The notes under the pieces are model-generated. The model was not told the DNA's origin and did no database searches. It was given only the letters and a program-made list of their open reading frames with translations. Source: Streptomyces sp. NBC_01381 (GTDB taxonomy: Bacteria > Actinomycetota > Actinomycetes > Streptomycetales > Streptomycetaceae). From it: 64,000 nt of DNA. Positions 42,582 to 51,618 of the stretch are shown one piece after another. The stretch spans positions 372,001 to 436,000 of the forward strand of contig NZ_JAPEPI010000003.1 of NCBI RefSeq assembly GCF_026340305.1, read 5' to 3'. How positions within the stretch are numbered: position 1 is the first letter of the stretch; each line of letters opens with the position of its first letter. The translations under genes were made by a program, and so were the position numbers.

Positions 42582-43252
42582 TCCGTGTCCTGTTGGTCGA
42601 CGACCAGCCGCTCCTGCGCAGCGGCTTCCGCGCGCTCCTCGACATCGAGGACGACATCGAGGTGGTGGCCGAGGCCGCCGACGGGCGGGAGGGCGTGGCG
42701 CTGGCCCGACGGCACCTGCCCGACATCGCGCTCATCGACATCCAGATGCCCGTCGTCGACGGCATCGAGGCGACCCGGCTCATCGCCGCCGACCCTGCCC
42801 TGGCCGGGGTGCATGTCGTCATCCTGACCAACTACGGCTTCGACGAGTACGTCTTCGACGCGCTGCGCGCCGGAGCCGCGGGATTCCTCGTCAAGGACAT
42901 CGTGCCCGAGGACCTGCTGCACGCCGTGCGCGTGGCCGCGCGCGGCGACGCGCTGCTCGCACCGTCGATCACCCGCAAGCTGATCGACCGGTACGTCACG
43001 CAGCCGCCCCATGCCATGGGCGGCGACGCGGAGTTGAAGGGGCTGACCCATCGCGAGCGCGAGGCCGTCGCCCTGGTCGCGCAGGGCCTGTCCAACGACG
43101 AGATCGCCGACCGCATGGTGATCAGCCCGTTGACCGCGAAGACCCATGTCAACCGGGCCATGGCCAAACTCCACGCCCGTGACCGCGCCCAACTCGTCGT
43201 CCTGGCCTATGAGTCCGGCCTGGTGACCCCGCGCGACCGGGGGCAGCGATGA
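42578..43252 (+). CDS. NarL/FixJ-family response regulator
   Basis: A 224-residue regulator. The receiver domain has the acidic pair DD at 8-9 in VLLVDDQPLLRSGFRAL, the phosphoacceptor D54 in ALIDIQMPVVDG, and the switch lysine in GFLVKDIVPEDLL. The C-terminal LuxR helix-turn-helix is LTHREREAVALVAQGLSNDE through PLTAKTHVNRAMAKL. The GTG overlaps the kinase stop (GTGA), so the pair is coupled. Confidence 0.9.
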   Translation: MIRVLLVDDQPLLRSGFRALLDIEDDIEVVAEAADGREGVALARRHLPDIALIDIQMPVVDGIEATRLIAADPALAGVHVVILTNYGFDEYVFDALRAGAAGFLVKDIVPEDLLHAVRVAARGDALLAPSITRKLIDRYVTQPPHAMGGDAELKGLTHREREAVALVAQGLSNDEIADRMVISPLTAKTHVNRAMAKLHARDRAQLVVLAYESGLVTPRDRGQR

Positions 43253-43318
43253 CTTCGCAGCAGGCCGGCCGAGCGCTGACGCGCGGCGCGGCCGCTTCTC
43301 CCTCCCGGAAGGAATCTC

Positions 43319-44569
43319 ATGGCAGCCACCGCCCGCTTCCCCCTGGAACCGGTGCCCCTGCACGTACCCGAAACCGTCCTCGACGACCTCAGGACGCGGC
43401 TGCGCCTGACCCGGTGGTTCGATGACGCGGGCAACGACGACGGCTATTACGGCGTCAGCCGCGGCTACCTCCAGGAGCTGGCCGAGTACTGGCTCCATCG
43501 GTACGACTGGCGCAAGGCCGAGGCCGCGATCAACGCCTATGAGCACTACCGGGTGAGCGTCGACGGCGTACCGGTGCACTTCATGCGCAAGGCGGGCGTG
43601 GGACCCGACCCCACGCCGCTCATCCTCACGCACGGCTGGCCGTGGACCTTCTGGCACTGGTCGAAGGTCATCGATCCCCTGGCGGACCCCGCGGCGCACG
43701 GCGGCGACCCGGCCGACGCGTTCGACGTCATCGTCCCCTCGCTGCCCGGCTTCGGCTTCTCCACGCCGCTGCCGGATCACCCCGACATGAACTTCGTGAA
43801 GGTCGCCGACCTCTGGCACACCCTGATGACCGAAACGCTCGGCCATGAGAAGTACGCCGCCGGGGGCTGTGACGTCGGCGCCCTCGTCACCGGCCAGCTC
43901 GGTCACAAGTACGCCGACGAACTGCACGGCATCCACATCGGCTCCGCCCTGAAACTCACCCTGTTCAACGGCGACCGGGGCTGGGACCTCAGCGGCGGCC
44001 ACCCGATCCCCGAGGGGCTCCCCGAGCCCGCACACCGCCAACTCATCTCCCTGGAGCGGCGGTTCGCCGCCCACCTGGCCGTACACGTCCTCGGCCCGAG
44101 CACGCTCGCCCACGGGCTGAGCGACTCACCGGTCGGCCTGCTCGCCTGGATCCTGGAACGCTGGACCAAGTGGAGCGCCAGCAAGGGCGACGTCGAGAAC
44201 GTCTTCTCCAAGGACGACCTGCTCACGCACGCCATGATCTTCTGGGTGAACAACGCGATCGGCACGTCGATTCGCTACTACGCCAACGCCAACCGCTATC
44301 CATGGACCCCGTCCCACGACCGCAGCCCGGTCGTCGAGGCCCCCACCGGCATCACGTTCGTCGCCCACGAGAACCCGCCCGGCGTCACCACCCCCGAACA
44401 GCGCGTCCAGAACTGGCTCAGCGGCGACCGCGCCGAGTGGTACCACCACGTCAACATCACCGCGCACGAGAACGGCGGCCACTTCATCCCCTGGGAGATC
44501 CCCGACGCCTGGGTCGACGACCTGCGCCGCACGTTCCGCGACCGCCGCGCATATGTCTCGCGCCTATAG
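43319..44569 (+). CDS. Epoxide-hydrolase-family alpha/beta hydrolase
   Basis: A 416-residue protein with the epoxide-hydrolase N-terminal domain (FPLEPVPLHVPETVLDDLRT; DWRKAEAAINAYEHYRVSVD) followed by the alpha/beta hydrolase core. ILTHGWPWTFWHWSKVIDPL is the oxyanion loop (H105), D185 in AAGGCDVGALVTGQLG is the nucleophilic aspartate, and H388 in ENGGHFIPWE the base. Lid tyrosines are plausible in IRYYANANRYPW. It opens epoxides to diols; the true substrate is unknown. It follows the two-component genes by 66 bp. Confidence 0.8.
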   Translation: MAATARFPLEPVPLHVPETVLDDLRTRLRLTRWFDDAGNDDGYYGVSRGYLQELAEYWLHRYDWRKAEAAINAYEHYRVSVDGVPVHFMRKAGVGPDPTPLILTHGWPWTFWHWSKVIDPLADPAAHGGDPADAFDVIVPSLPGFGFSTPLPDHPDMNFVKVADLWHTLMTETLGHEKYAAGGCDVGALVTGQLGHKYADELHGIHIGSALKLTLFNGDRGWDLSGGHPIPEGLPEPAHRQLISLERRFAAHLAVHVLGPSTLAHGLSDSPVGLLAWILERWTKWSASKGDVENVFSKDDLLTHAMIFWVNNAIGTSIRYYANANRYPWTPSHDRSPVVEAPTGITFVAHENPPGVTTPEQRVQNWLSGDRAEWYHHVNITAHENGGHFIPWEIPDAWVDDLRRTFRDRRAYVSRL

Positions 44570-44850
44570 CACCGATGCTTTCCGGTCGACCCCAGATTCC
44601 GATAGAAAATGGAATCACCTAAAACCGCAGGTCAGACGGTCGTTCTGGCTTGCATCACCGCCTCCGGTCCATATGCTGGACACCCCTCGCGCGGCCGTCG
44701 CGCCCGCCCTGAGCTGCCCGAACAGTCATACGGCCACCGCTCAGCGAACACATGCATCCGGAAATCGACCATGAGTTTGGTGCTCACTCTCCGCACCGGC
44801 AAGACTCCTGTCCGCAATCACAAACACACCCGCATCAAAGGAGAGCTGAC

Positions 44851-45291
44851 GTGCGTTTCTTCCTCAAGACGGTGGGCGCCACCACCCTCGTGGCCGCCTG
44901 CGTGATGTCCGGCACGACCGGCACGGCCCAGGCCAAGACGACCGCCCCCAGCGGCCTCTACGCGCCCTCGTCACTGGTGCTCGCCGTCGGCCAGGGCAAC
45001 GACGCCGCCACCGCGACCATGCAGCGGGCGGTGACCCTGACCTGTATGCCCAAGGCCTCGGGGAGCCACCCCTCGGCGGCCGCCGCGTGCGCCGAACTGA
45101 ACTCCGTCGACGGGCAGTTCGCCGAGCTGGTCGGCACGGCGTCCGGCGTGGCCTGCACCAAGGAGTGGAAGCCCGTCGTGGTCACCGTCGACGGCGTGTG
45201 GCAGGGCAGACGAGTCGCATGGTCCGCCACCTTCAGCAACAACTGCGAGATGGGCGCGAGCCTTTCTGAAGGTGGCGCCTTCTCCTTCTGA
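44851..45291 (+). CDS. Subtilisin-inhibitor-family (SSI) secreted protease inhibitor
   Basis: A 146-residue secreted inhibitor. The signal peptide is ~1-28 (VRFFLKTVGATTLVAAC to GTAQA). The mature part begins TTAPSGLYAPSSLVLAVG, the SSI signature, with VTVDGVWQGRRVAWSATFSN later. Four cysteines (C65-C80, C102-C132) form the two SSI disulfides. By alignment with SSI (VMCPMVYDPV), the reactive bond falls in VACTKEWKPV, P1 K104 and P1' E105, predicting inhibition of trypsin-like rather than subtilisin-like proteases. The start GTG follows AAAGGAGAG. The ~280 bp upstream hold no gene, only a small inverted repeat (44595-44616). Confidence 0.87.
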   Translation: MRFFLKTVGATTLVAACVMSGTTGTAQAKTTAPSGLYAPSSLVLAVGQGNDAATATMQRAVTLTCMPKASGSHPSAAAACAELNSVDGQFAELVGTASGVACTKEWKPVVVTVDGVWQGRRVAWSATFSNNCEMGASLSEGGAFSF

Positions 45292-45340
45292 ACCCGCTGA
45301 ACCCGCTGAGCCTCGGAGCCTTCCGAGCGCAATGGGCTGG

Positions 45341-45377
45341 ACGAGGCCTCTCCCCTGACGGTGGGATGAGGCCTCGT
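45341..45377 (+). terminator. Hairpin terminator after the inhibitor gene
   Basis: ACGAGGCCTC (45341-45350) pairs perfectly with GAGGCCTCGT (45368-45377), with a second CCC/GGG pairing inside the loop. Confidence 0.7.
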
Positions 45378-45477
45378 CGTCATTCACCATGTCGATCCGG
45401 CGCCACCCCGTTCGTATGGAGGGTGAGAGACCGGCAACGGGCCGGCCCGCAGCGCGATCCGCCGAGGAGAAGCAGCC

Positions 45478-45828
45478 ATGAACCAGTACGTGCTCAGCAT
45501 CTACCAGCCCGACGGCGAGCCCCCGGCTCCGGAGATCCTCGAACCGATCGTGCGCGACCTCGATGCGCTCACCGCCGAGCTCAAGGAGTCGGGCGCCTGG
45601 GTGTTCACGGGAGGACTCTTCCCGGCGAGCACGGCGACCGTCCTGCGGCTCAAGGACGAGGACGTGCTCACCACCGACGGCCCCTATGTCGAGGGCAAGG
45701 AGCACGTCGGCGGGTTCACCGTCATCCAGGCGGCCGATCTCGACGAGGCGCTCGCCTGGGGCCGCAAGCTGGCCCGCGCCGCGACCCTGCCGGTCGAGGT
45801 CCGCCCGCTGCGGCCCGACTCCCGCTGA
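45478..45828 (+). CDS. YCII-related (DGPF) protein, partner of the ECF sigma factor
   Basis: A 116-residue ferredoxin-like YCII/DGPF-domain protein: MNQYVLSIYQPDGEPPAPEI, ESGAWVFTGGLFPASTATVL, TTDGPYVEGKEHVGGFTVIQ and AADLDEALAWGRKLA. The TDGPY block is the DGPF hallmark. It lies directly before, and shares one base with, an ECF42-type sigma gene, the constant pairing for this group. Its biochemical role is not established. Confidence 0.85.
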   Translation: MNQYVLSIYQPDGEPPAPEILEPIVRDLDALTAELKESGAWVFTGGLFPASTATVLRLKDEDVLTTDGPYVEGKEHVGGFTVIQAADLDEALAWGRKLARAATLPVEVRPLRPDSR

Positions 45829-47096
45829 TGGCAACCGACATCACTGAGGTCACCGCCGGGGTGGTCGAGCGCGTCTTCCGCGAGGAGTACGGGCGCGCGG
45901 TGGCCGTCCTGGTGCGCGTCTTCGGCTCCATCGATGTCGCCGAGGAGGCGGTCCAGGACGCGTTCACCACGGCGGTGCAGCGGTGGCCGTCCACCGGCGT
46001 GCCGCCGAGCCCGGCGGGCTGGATCATCACCACCGCCCGCAACCGCGCGATCGACCGTCTCCGCAGGGAGGCGTCCCGCGCCGACCGGCACGCCCAGGCC
46101 GCCCTGCTGCACGCCCAGGACAGCCCCTTCGGAGAGGAGGGACCCGTGCGCGACGACCGGCTGCGCCTGATCTTCACCTGCTGCCATCCTGCGCTCGCCC
46201 CGGCGGCGCGGGTTGCGCTCACCCTGCGTCTGCTCGGCGGGCTCACCACCACGGAGATCTCCCGCGCGTTCCTGGTACCGGAACCGACCATGGCCCAGCG
46301 CATCGTGCGGGCCAAGGGGAAGATCCGCGACGCGCACATCCCGTACCGGATCCCCGGCGACGCCGACCTGCCCGACCGGCTGCGCGCGGTGCTCGCGGTC
46401 GTCTACCTGATCTTCAACGAGGGGCATACGGCCAGTTCGGGTCACGCGCTAGTCCGCGAGGACCTCTGCGCGGAGGCGATCCGCCTGGGGCGTCTCCTCG
46501 CCGAGCTGATGCCGGACGAACCCGAGGCCCTCGGCCTGCTCGCCCTCATGCTGCTCTCCGCGTCACGCCGGGCGGCGCGCACGGCGCCGGACGGCGGACT
46601 CGTCCTCCTCGCCGACCAGGACCGCACCCGCTGGGACCGCGCCCTGATCGACGAGGGACAGCAGCTCGTACGCCGCTGCCTGCGGCGCAACCGTCCCGGC
46701 CCGTACCAGATCCAGGCCGCGATCAACGCCGTCCACAGCGACGCGCCGACCGCGGCCGCCACGGACTGGGGTCAGATCCGCCTGCTGTACGACCAGCTGA
46801 TGGTGGTGGCCCCGAGCCCGGTCGTGGCGCTCAACCGCGCGGTCGCGGTGGCCGAAGTCGAGGGCCCGGAACGGGCGTTGGCCCTGGTCGACGGTCTAGC
46901 CCTGGACGGCTACCACGTCTTCCACGCCGTCCGGGCGGACCTGCTGCGCCGCCTGGACCGCCCGGACGAAGCGGCTTTGGCCTACGAGGCCGCCATCGCC
47001 CGCACCGAGAACGCGGCCGAACAGGCCCATCTGCGCCGCGGCCACCAGTCGCTGCGCCACCGGTCAGCACCAGTCCGGCTCACCCGCCCCCGGTGA
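45828..47096 (+). CDS. ECF42-type RNA polymerase sigma factor with long C-terminal domain
   Basis: A 422-residue ECF sigma factor. Region 2 is FREEYGRAVAVLVRVFGSID to PAGWIITTARNRAIDRLRRE. Region 4 is LRLIFTCCHPALAPAARVAL to TTTEISRAFLVPEPTMAQRI. The extra ~230-residue C-terminal part has YLIFNEGHTASSGHALVRED, DWGQIRLLYDQLMVVAPSPV and TPR-like helices, as in ECF42, which lack a classical anti-sigma partner. TGATG joins it to the DGPF gene. Its 3' end overlaps the convergent IclR gene by 33 bp. Confidence 0.87.
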   Translation: MATDITEVTAGVVERVFREEYGRAVAVLVRVFGSIDVAEEAVQDAFTTAVQRWPSTGVPPSPAGWIITTARNRAIDRLRREASRADRHAQAALLHAQDSPFGEEGPVRDDRLRLIFTCCHPALAPAARVALTLRLLGGLTTTEISRAFLVPEPTMAQRIVRAKGKIRDAHIPYRIPGDADLPDRLRAVLAVVYLIFNEGHTASSGHALVREDLCAEAIRLGRLLAELMPDEPEALGLLALMLLSASRRAARTAPDGGLVLLADQDRTRWDRALIDEGQQLVRRCLRRNRPGPYQIQAAINAVHSDAPTAAATDWGQIRLLYDQLMVVAPSPVVALNRAVAVAEVEGPERALALVDGLALDGYHVFHAVRADLLRRLDRPDEAALAYEAAIARTENAAEQAHLRRGHQSLRHRSAPVRLTRPR

Positions 47097-47882
47097 CGGC
47101 AAGTTCTCGATCTTCGTCTGTGTCTCCCGCATCACCGAGATGATGCGGGCCTCGTGTTCCTCGGTGAGCCGGGCCACCGGGACCGAGCAGCTGATGGCGT
47201 CCACGGCGGGGGTGTCGTAGCGCAGGGCGAAGCCGAAGCCCGCGATGCCGGGGACGGTTTCCTCGCGGTCGATGGAGTAGCCGCGGGAGCGCACGCCCGC
47301 CAGGTCGGCGAGGAACGCGGTGCGGTCGGTGAGCGTGTTCTCCGTGACGGCGGTCAATGACCCGGCGGGGAGCGGGAGTTGGGTGTCGGAGCGCTCGGCG
47401 AGCAGCGCCTTGCCCAGGGCGCCCGCGTGGGCCGGGACCCGGCGGCCGACCCTGCTGATGGTGCGCAGATACTCGTGTGATTCGCGGGTGGCGAGGTAGA
47501 CGACGTAGGGGCCGTCGAGCCGCGCCAGGTGGATCGTCTCGCCGAGCGCGTCCGAGGCGGCGTCGAGATACGGGCGGACCACCCGCACCCGCCGGTCGCC
47601 GTCCAGGTAACTCGTACCGGTGAGCAGTGCGCGGACCCCGATGCCGTACAGCGAACCGGTGGTGTCGGAGCGCACCCAGCCGCAGTCGACGAGGGTCTGC
47701 AGCAGTTGGTACATGCTGCTGCGCGGTACGCCGAGTTCCGCGGCGAGTTCGTCCAGGCGGGCCGGCCGGTCGCCGCGCCCGGCGAGGAGTTCCAGCAACG
47801 CGACCGTTCGGGCGGCCGACTTCACTCCACGGACGCCTCTGTCCGCCCCGCGGAACCCTGCGCTCTCCGGCATGCGGCCCAT
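47064..47882 (-). CDS. IclR-family transcriptional regulator
   Basis: A 272-residue IclR protein. The N-terminal winged helix-turn-helix is LDELAAELGVPRSSMYQLLQ with TLVDCGWVRSD. The effector-binding domain spans ~90-265 (ETIHLARLDGPYVVYLATRE; GRRVPAHAGALGKALLAE; RGYSIDREETVPGIAGFGFA; ISCSVPVARLTEE). ATG 47882 has AGGCGG upstream. It is divergent from the damaged sugar-acid operon, so it probably represses those genes and responds to glucarate/galactarate breakdown products. Confidence 0.85.
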   Translation of the reverse strand: MGRMPESAGFRGADRGVRGVKSAARTVALLELLAGRGDRPARLDELAAELGVPRSSMYQLLQTLVDCGWVRSDTTGSLYGIGVRALLTGTSYLDGDRRVRVVRPYLDAASDALGETIHLARLDGPYVVYLATRESHEYLRTISRVGRRVPAHAGALGKALLAERSDTQLPLPAGSLTAVTENTLTDRTAFLADLAGVRSRGYSIDREETVPGIAGFGFALRYDTPAVDAISCSVPVARLTEEHEARIISVMRETQTKIENLPSPGAGEPDWC

Positions 47883-48006
47883 CGTAAATCCGCCTCACTC
47901 ATCCACTTCACCCATCCGTTTCACCGCGCCCATTGACCCGTTCGCGTTCACCAACTTAGCCTCCATTCTCATATACGAACGTCATCTGCATACAAGGACG
48001 CGATGC

Positions 48007-48709
48007 ATGACACGGTCAAACACGGAGCCCGAGGACGTCACCCAGCGGCTACGCGACGGCATGGCACGCGGAGTCCTTTCCTTCCCCCGCCGTCTTCCCC
48101 GCCTGCGGCACCGGCGAGTTCAGCGCGCTGGACGAGGACGAGTACCGCTCGGTCGTCGCAGCGACCGTCGATGCGGCCGGCGGCCGGCTGCCCGTGGTCG
48201 CCGGCATCGGGTACGGCTGGGCGCAGGCCCGGCGGTTCGCCCGTATCGCCGAAGAGGCGGGCGCCGACGCCCTGTTGGTCCTTCCGCACTACCTGGTCGC
48301 CGCCCCGCAGGACGGCCTGGTGGCGCAGCTGAGCCGGATCGCCGAAGGCACCCGCCTGCCGCTCATCGCCTACCAGCGCGGCCCGGTCACCTTCACCGCG
48401 GACGGGCTGCGCCGTATCGCCGCCATCCCCACCGTCATCGGCCTGAAGGACGGGCACAGCGATCTCGACCGGCTGCAGCGCCTCACCCTCGCCGCCCCCG
48501 AGGGCTTCCTCTTCTTCAACGGCGCCGCCACCGCGGAGATCCAGGCTCGCGCGTACGCCACCGTGGGCGTGCCCGCGTACTCATCGGCGGTCCACGCCTT
48601 CGCGCCCGAGATCGGATGCGCCTTCTTCACCGCGCTGCGGACCGGCGACGACGCGGCGGTGCTCGACGACGGCCTTGCCCTGGTGGGCGCCGTACGACGA
48701 ACGGCCTGA
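48007..48709 (+). pseudogene. Damaged 5-dehydro-4-deoxyglucarate dehydratase
   Basis: A DHDPS-family gene broken in two places. It starts normally (MTRSNTEPEDVTQRLRDGMA to GVLSFP), but at ~48088 the frame jumps to AVFPACGTGEFSALDEDEYR, losing about 28 codons expected between these blocks and shifting frame. It then reads well through VVAGIGYGWAQARRFARIAE, PLIAYQRGPVTF, the Schiff-base-lysine region VIGLKDGHSDLDRL and FNGAATAEIQARAYA. Near the end about 50 codons are missing between DDAAVLDD and GLALVGAVRRTA. It would have dehydrated and decarboxylated 5-keto-4-deoxyglucarate. It is almost surely inactive, unless the deletions are assembly errors. Confidence 0.8.
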
Positions 48710-48767
48710 CGAGAAGCCGTCCGCGCGCCGCCGCGCCACGTGATCCACAGTTCAAAGGGGAACTGCC

Positions 48768-49727
48768 TTGCCTCTCGTCGTAGTCGGAATCAGCGTTCTG
48801 ATCCTGCTGCTCCTCATGACCAGGCTGAGACTCAACGGCTTCGCCGCGCTGCTGCTCGTGGCGGTCGGTGTCGCCGTCGTCCGCGGCATACCGCTGGAGA
48901 AGATCCCTGACGTACTCTCCGAAGGCATCGGTGGCCAGATCGGCGACACGATGCTCACCATCGGCCTCGGCGCCATGGTCGGCCGTGTCATGGGGGATTC
49001 CGGCGCCGCCCAGCGCATCGCGCAGCGGCTCCTCGACGCGTTCGGGCCGCGGTGGGTCCAGGTGGCCATGGTGGTCACGTCGATGCTCATCGGCGTCACC
49101 ATGTTCTACGAGGTCGCCTTCATCATCATCGTGCCCATCGCGTTCACCCTCGTCAGGGTCACCGGGGCGAAGCTGCTCTGGGTCGGCCTTCCCATGTCCA
49201 TCGCCCTGTCCACCATGCACAGCTTCCTGCCACCGCACCCCGGCCCCACTGCCGTGGCCACGATCTTCCACGCCTCCATCGGACTCACCCTGTTCTACGG
49301 CCTGTTCATCGCCGTCCCGGCCGGCGCGCTGATCGCTCTGACCTGGCCCCGGCTCCCGTTCATCAGGGCGATGGACCCCGCCATCCCCAAGGGCCTGGAC
49401 AGCGAGGGGGAGTTCGCCGACGAGGACATGCCGGGTCTCGGCTGGTCGCTGTTCGTCGCCTTCTTCCCCGTGGTGCTTATCGCGGGCGCGGCGGTGACCG
49501 ACATGGCCGCCTCCGGTGATGGCCCGTTCCTCCACCTCATCGCCTTCATCGGCTCCACGCCGATCGCACTTCTGCTGACCCTGATCCTGGCGATGTGGGC
49601 GTTCGGCCCCCGCATCGGCCGGAGCCTGACGGACGTCAGCGCCGGGGCGACCCACGCCGCGAGGAGGGTGCTCGCCGCGCCCTGCGGCTCGATCGCCTTC
49701 TCGCATTTGAATCCTCCTCCCAGCTGA
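48768..49727 (+). pseudogene. Truncated GntP-family sugar-acid permease
   Basis: The frame (TTG start after AAAGGGG) gives 319 residues of a GntP-type permease, which normally has ~450. The first ~295 residues are good: VVRGIPLEKIPDVLSEGIGG, MLIGVTMFYEVAFIIIVPIA, STMHSFLPPHPGPTAVATIF. After FGPRIGRSLTDVS it passes through non-homologous sequence, regains a short late GntP block (CGSIAFSH) and then runs into the IS-like right end, stopping at 49725-49727. About 120 residues are missing and the C-terminal helices are lost. Gluconate/glucarate uptake by this copy is unlikely. Confidence 0.8.
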
Positions 49728-49950
49728 AGCAGGGGGATTCCTGGCTCACGCTGCCTGTGGCCCAGCGGACCAGCAGGTCTTCCACAGTCAACACCAGCCG
49801 GGTTGAAACCAGCCCGGTTTGGTACAGCAACGTTCGGAGGTGCATGTGCTGTCTTGGTTCTCGATCAGCACGATGTACGCGCTTGGTTCTCGCGTCGCAC
49901 GCGTGCACCCTACCCGACCGTGCGAGCGGCCCTTCGCCCTTTTGGTGAAA
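49707..49950 (-). mobile_element. Remnant of an IS200/IS605-type (TnpB-associated) element, right end
   Basis: On the minus strand the boundary reads GAATCCCCCTGCTTCAGC then GGGAGGAGGATTCAA, the imperfect terminal hairpin typical of actinobacterial IS605/IS607-family right ends, where TnpB guide RNAs also end. Upstream on that strand (to ~49950) is non-coding or eroded element sequence; no transposase or intact TnpB frame remains, and the left boundary is uncertain. It begins exactly where the GntP homology stops (49706/49707). The remaining sequence to 50074 contains only the promoter and AAGGA of the next gene. Confidence 0.6.
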
Positions 49951-50074
49951 CTCCGTTCCCTGCCCTGCTCCGCAAGAGGCCGATCCGTCCCCGCCGAGTG
50001 ACCGCTCGACATCCTCGGCCTTTAACCCCGAATCCCCCCCTTAACTCCCCTCCCATACAAGGATGTTGACGACG

Positions 50075-51427
50075 ATGAGCAAGAGAAGCAACCGGAGTGC
50101 CGGGCAGCCGACCATCACCCAGTACGCCGTCTATCCCGTCGCAGGCCGTGACTCCATGGAGCTGAACCTCTCCGGCGCACACGGCCCCTACTTCACCCGC
50201 AACGTGGTCGTCCTCCAGGACTCCGAAGGACATACGGGCCTCGGCGAAGTACCCGGCGGCGCGAAGATCACCCAGACCCTGCGGGATGCCGAATCCCTGG
50301 TCGTCGGCGCGACGCCGGGCGATTACAAGCGGGTCCTGCAGCAGATCGGGGAGCGCTTCGCGGGGCGCGACTCCGGCGGCCGAGGGGACCAGACCTTCGA
50401 CCTGCGGACCACCGTGCACGCCGTCACCGCCGTCGAGTCGGCCCTGCTCGACCTGCTGGGCCAGCACCTCGACGTACCCGTCGCGGCGCTCCTCGGAGAC
50501 GGCCAACAGCGGGACACGGTCCGCGTGTTGGGCTATCTCTTCTACGTCGGCGACCCCGACCGCACCGACCTCGACTACGTCCGTGAACCCGACTCCGAGG
50601 TCGAGTGGTACCGCGTCCGGCACGAGGAGGCCCTGTCGCCCGCGGCGATCGTCCGTCAGGCCGAGGCCGCCCACGACCTGTACGGCTTCCGTGACTTCAA
50701 GCTGAAGGGCGGTGTCCTGGAGGGCGCCGAGGAGGTCAAGGCGGTCCGCGCGCTCAAGGACCGCTTCCCCGAGGCCCGGATCACCCTGGACCCGAACGGC
50801 GCGTGGTCGCTGCGCGAAGCGGTCGAGCTGTGCCGGCCGCTGGTCGGCACGCTCGCCTACGCCGAGGACCCCTGCGGGGCAGAGGGCGGCTACTCCGGGC
50901 GGGAGATCCTGGCGGAGTTCCGTCGCGCCACGGGCCTGCCCACCGCGACCAACATGATCGCCACCGACTGGCGGCAGCTGACCCACGCCCTGGCCCTGCA
51001 GTCGGTCTCCATCCCCCTGGCCGACCCGCACTTCTGGACCATGCAGGGCTCGGTGCGCGTCGCCCAGCTGTGCAACGCGATGGGCCTGACCTGGGGCTGT
51101 CACTCCAACAACCACTTCGACATCTCCCTGGCCATGGTGACGCACTGCGGGGCGGCCGCCCCCGGTGAGTACAACGCCCTGGACACCCACTGGATCTGGC
51201 AGGAGGGCCTGGAGCGGCTCACCACCGCTCCGCCCCGCATCGTCGACGGGGAGATCGCCGTCCCCGACTCCCCCGGCCTGGGCGTCCAGTTGGACATGGA
51301 CCGCCTGCTCGCGGCCCACGAGCTCTACCGCGAGCAGGCGCTGGGCGCGCGGGACGACGCGGCGGCGATGCGTTATCTGGTCCCCGGCTGGCAGTTCGAC
51401 GGCAAGCGGCCCTGCCTGGTGCGGTAG
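50075..51427 (+). CDS. gudD: Glucarate dehydratase
   Basis: A 450-residue enolase-superfamily enzyme that removes water from D-glucarate to give 5-keto-4-deoxyglucarate. The capping domain includes SLVVGATPGDYKRVLQQIGE and VHAVTAVESALLDLLGQHL. The barrel shows the K-x-K base FKLKGG (K209, K211), metal ligands at ITLDPNGAW (D239) and AYAEDPCG, ATNMIATDWRQ, and the opposite base H343 in WGCHSNNHFDISLAM. The gene appears intact even though the preceding dehydratase and permease genes are broken, so its product would be a metabolic dead end here unless other copies exist. Confidence 0.9.
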   Translation: MSKRSNRSAGQPTITQYAVYPVAGRDSMELNLSGAHGPYFTRNVVVLQDSEGHTGLGEVPGGAKITQTLRDAESLVVGATPGDYKRVLQQIGERFAGRDSGGRGDQTFDLRTTVHAVTAVESALLDLLGQHLDVPVAALLGDGQQRDTVRVLGYLFYVGDPDRTDLDYVREPDSEVEWYRVRHEEALSPAAIVRQAEAAHDLYGFRDFKLKGGVLEGAEEVKAVRALKDRFPEARITLDPNGAWSLREAVELCRPLVGTLAYAEDPCGAEGGYSGREILAEFRRATGLPTATNMIATDWRQLTHALALQSVSIPLADPHFWTMQGSVRVAQLCNAMGLTWGCHSNNHFDISLAMVTHCGAAAPGEYNALDTHWIWQEGLERLTTAPPRIVDGEIAVPDSPGLGVQLDMDRLLAAHELYREQALGARDDAAAMRYLVPGWQFDGKRPCLVR

Positions 51428-51433
51428 CGGCAC

Positions 51434-51488
51434 CCGGCTGACGGTCCGCCGCGGGGCACGCGGCACGGCGGGGCGGACCGTCAGCCGG
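51434..51488 (+). terminator. Strong hairpin terminator after the glucarate dehydratase gene
   Basis: CCGGCTGACGGTCCGCC (51434-51450) pairs perfectly over 17 bases with 51472-51488. Confidence 0.82.
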
Positions 51489-51618
51489 CCGAACACTATG
51501 AACGCAATGATCCAAACGGTGGCCCTCGCCCCCGGCGGTTCCTAACATCCCGGCTCGCAGCGCAAGTTCACGCCGAGCACCGCGCACCGAGCGCCGAGCA
51601 CCCACGGGAGCCGTTCCC

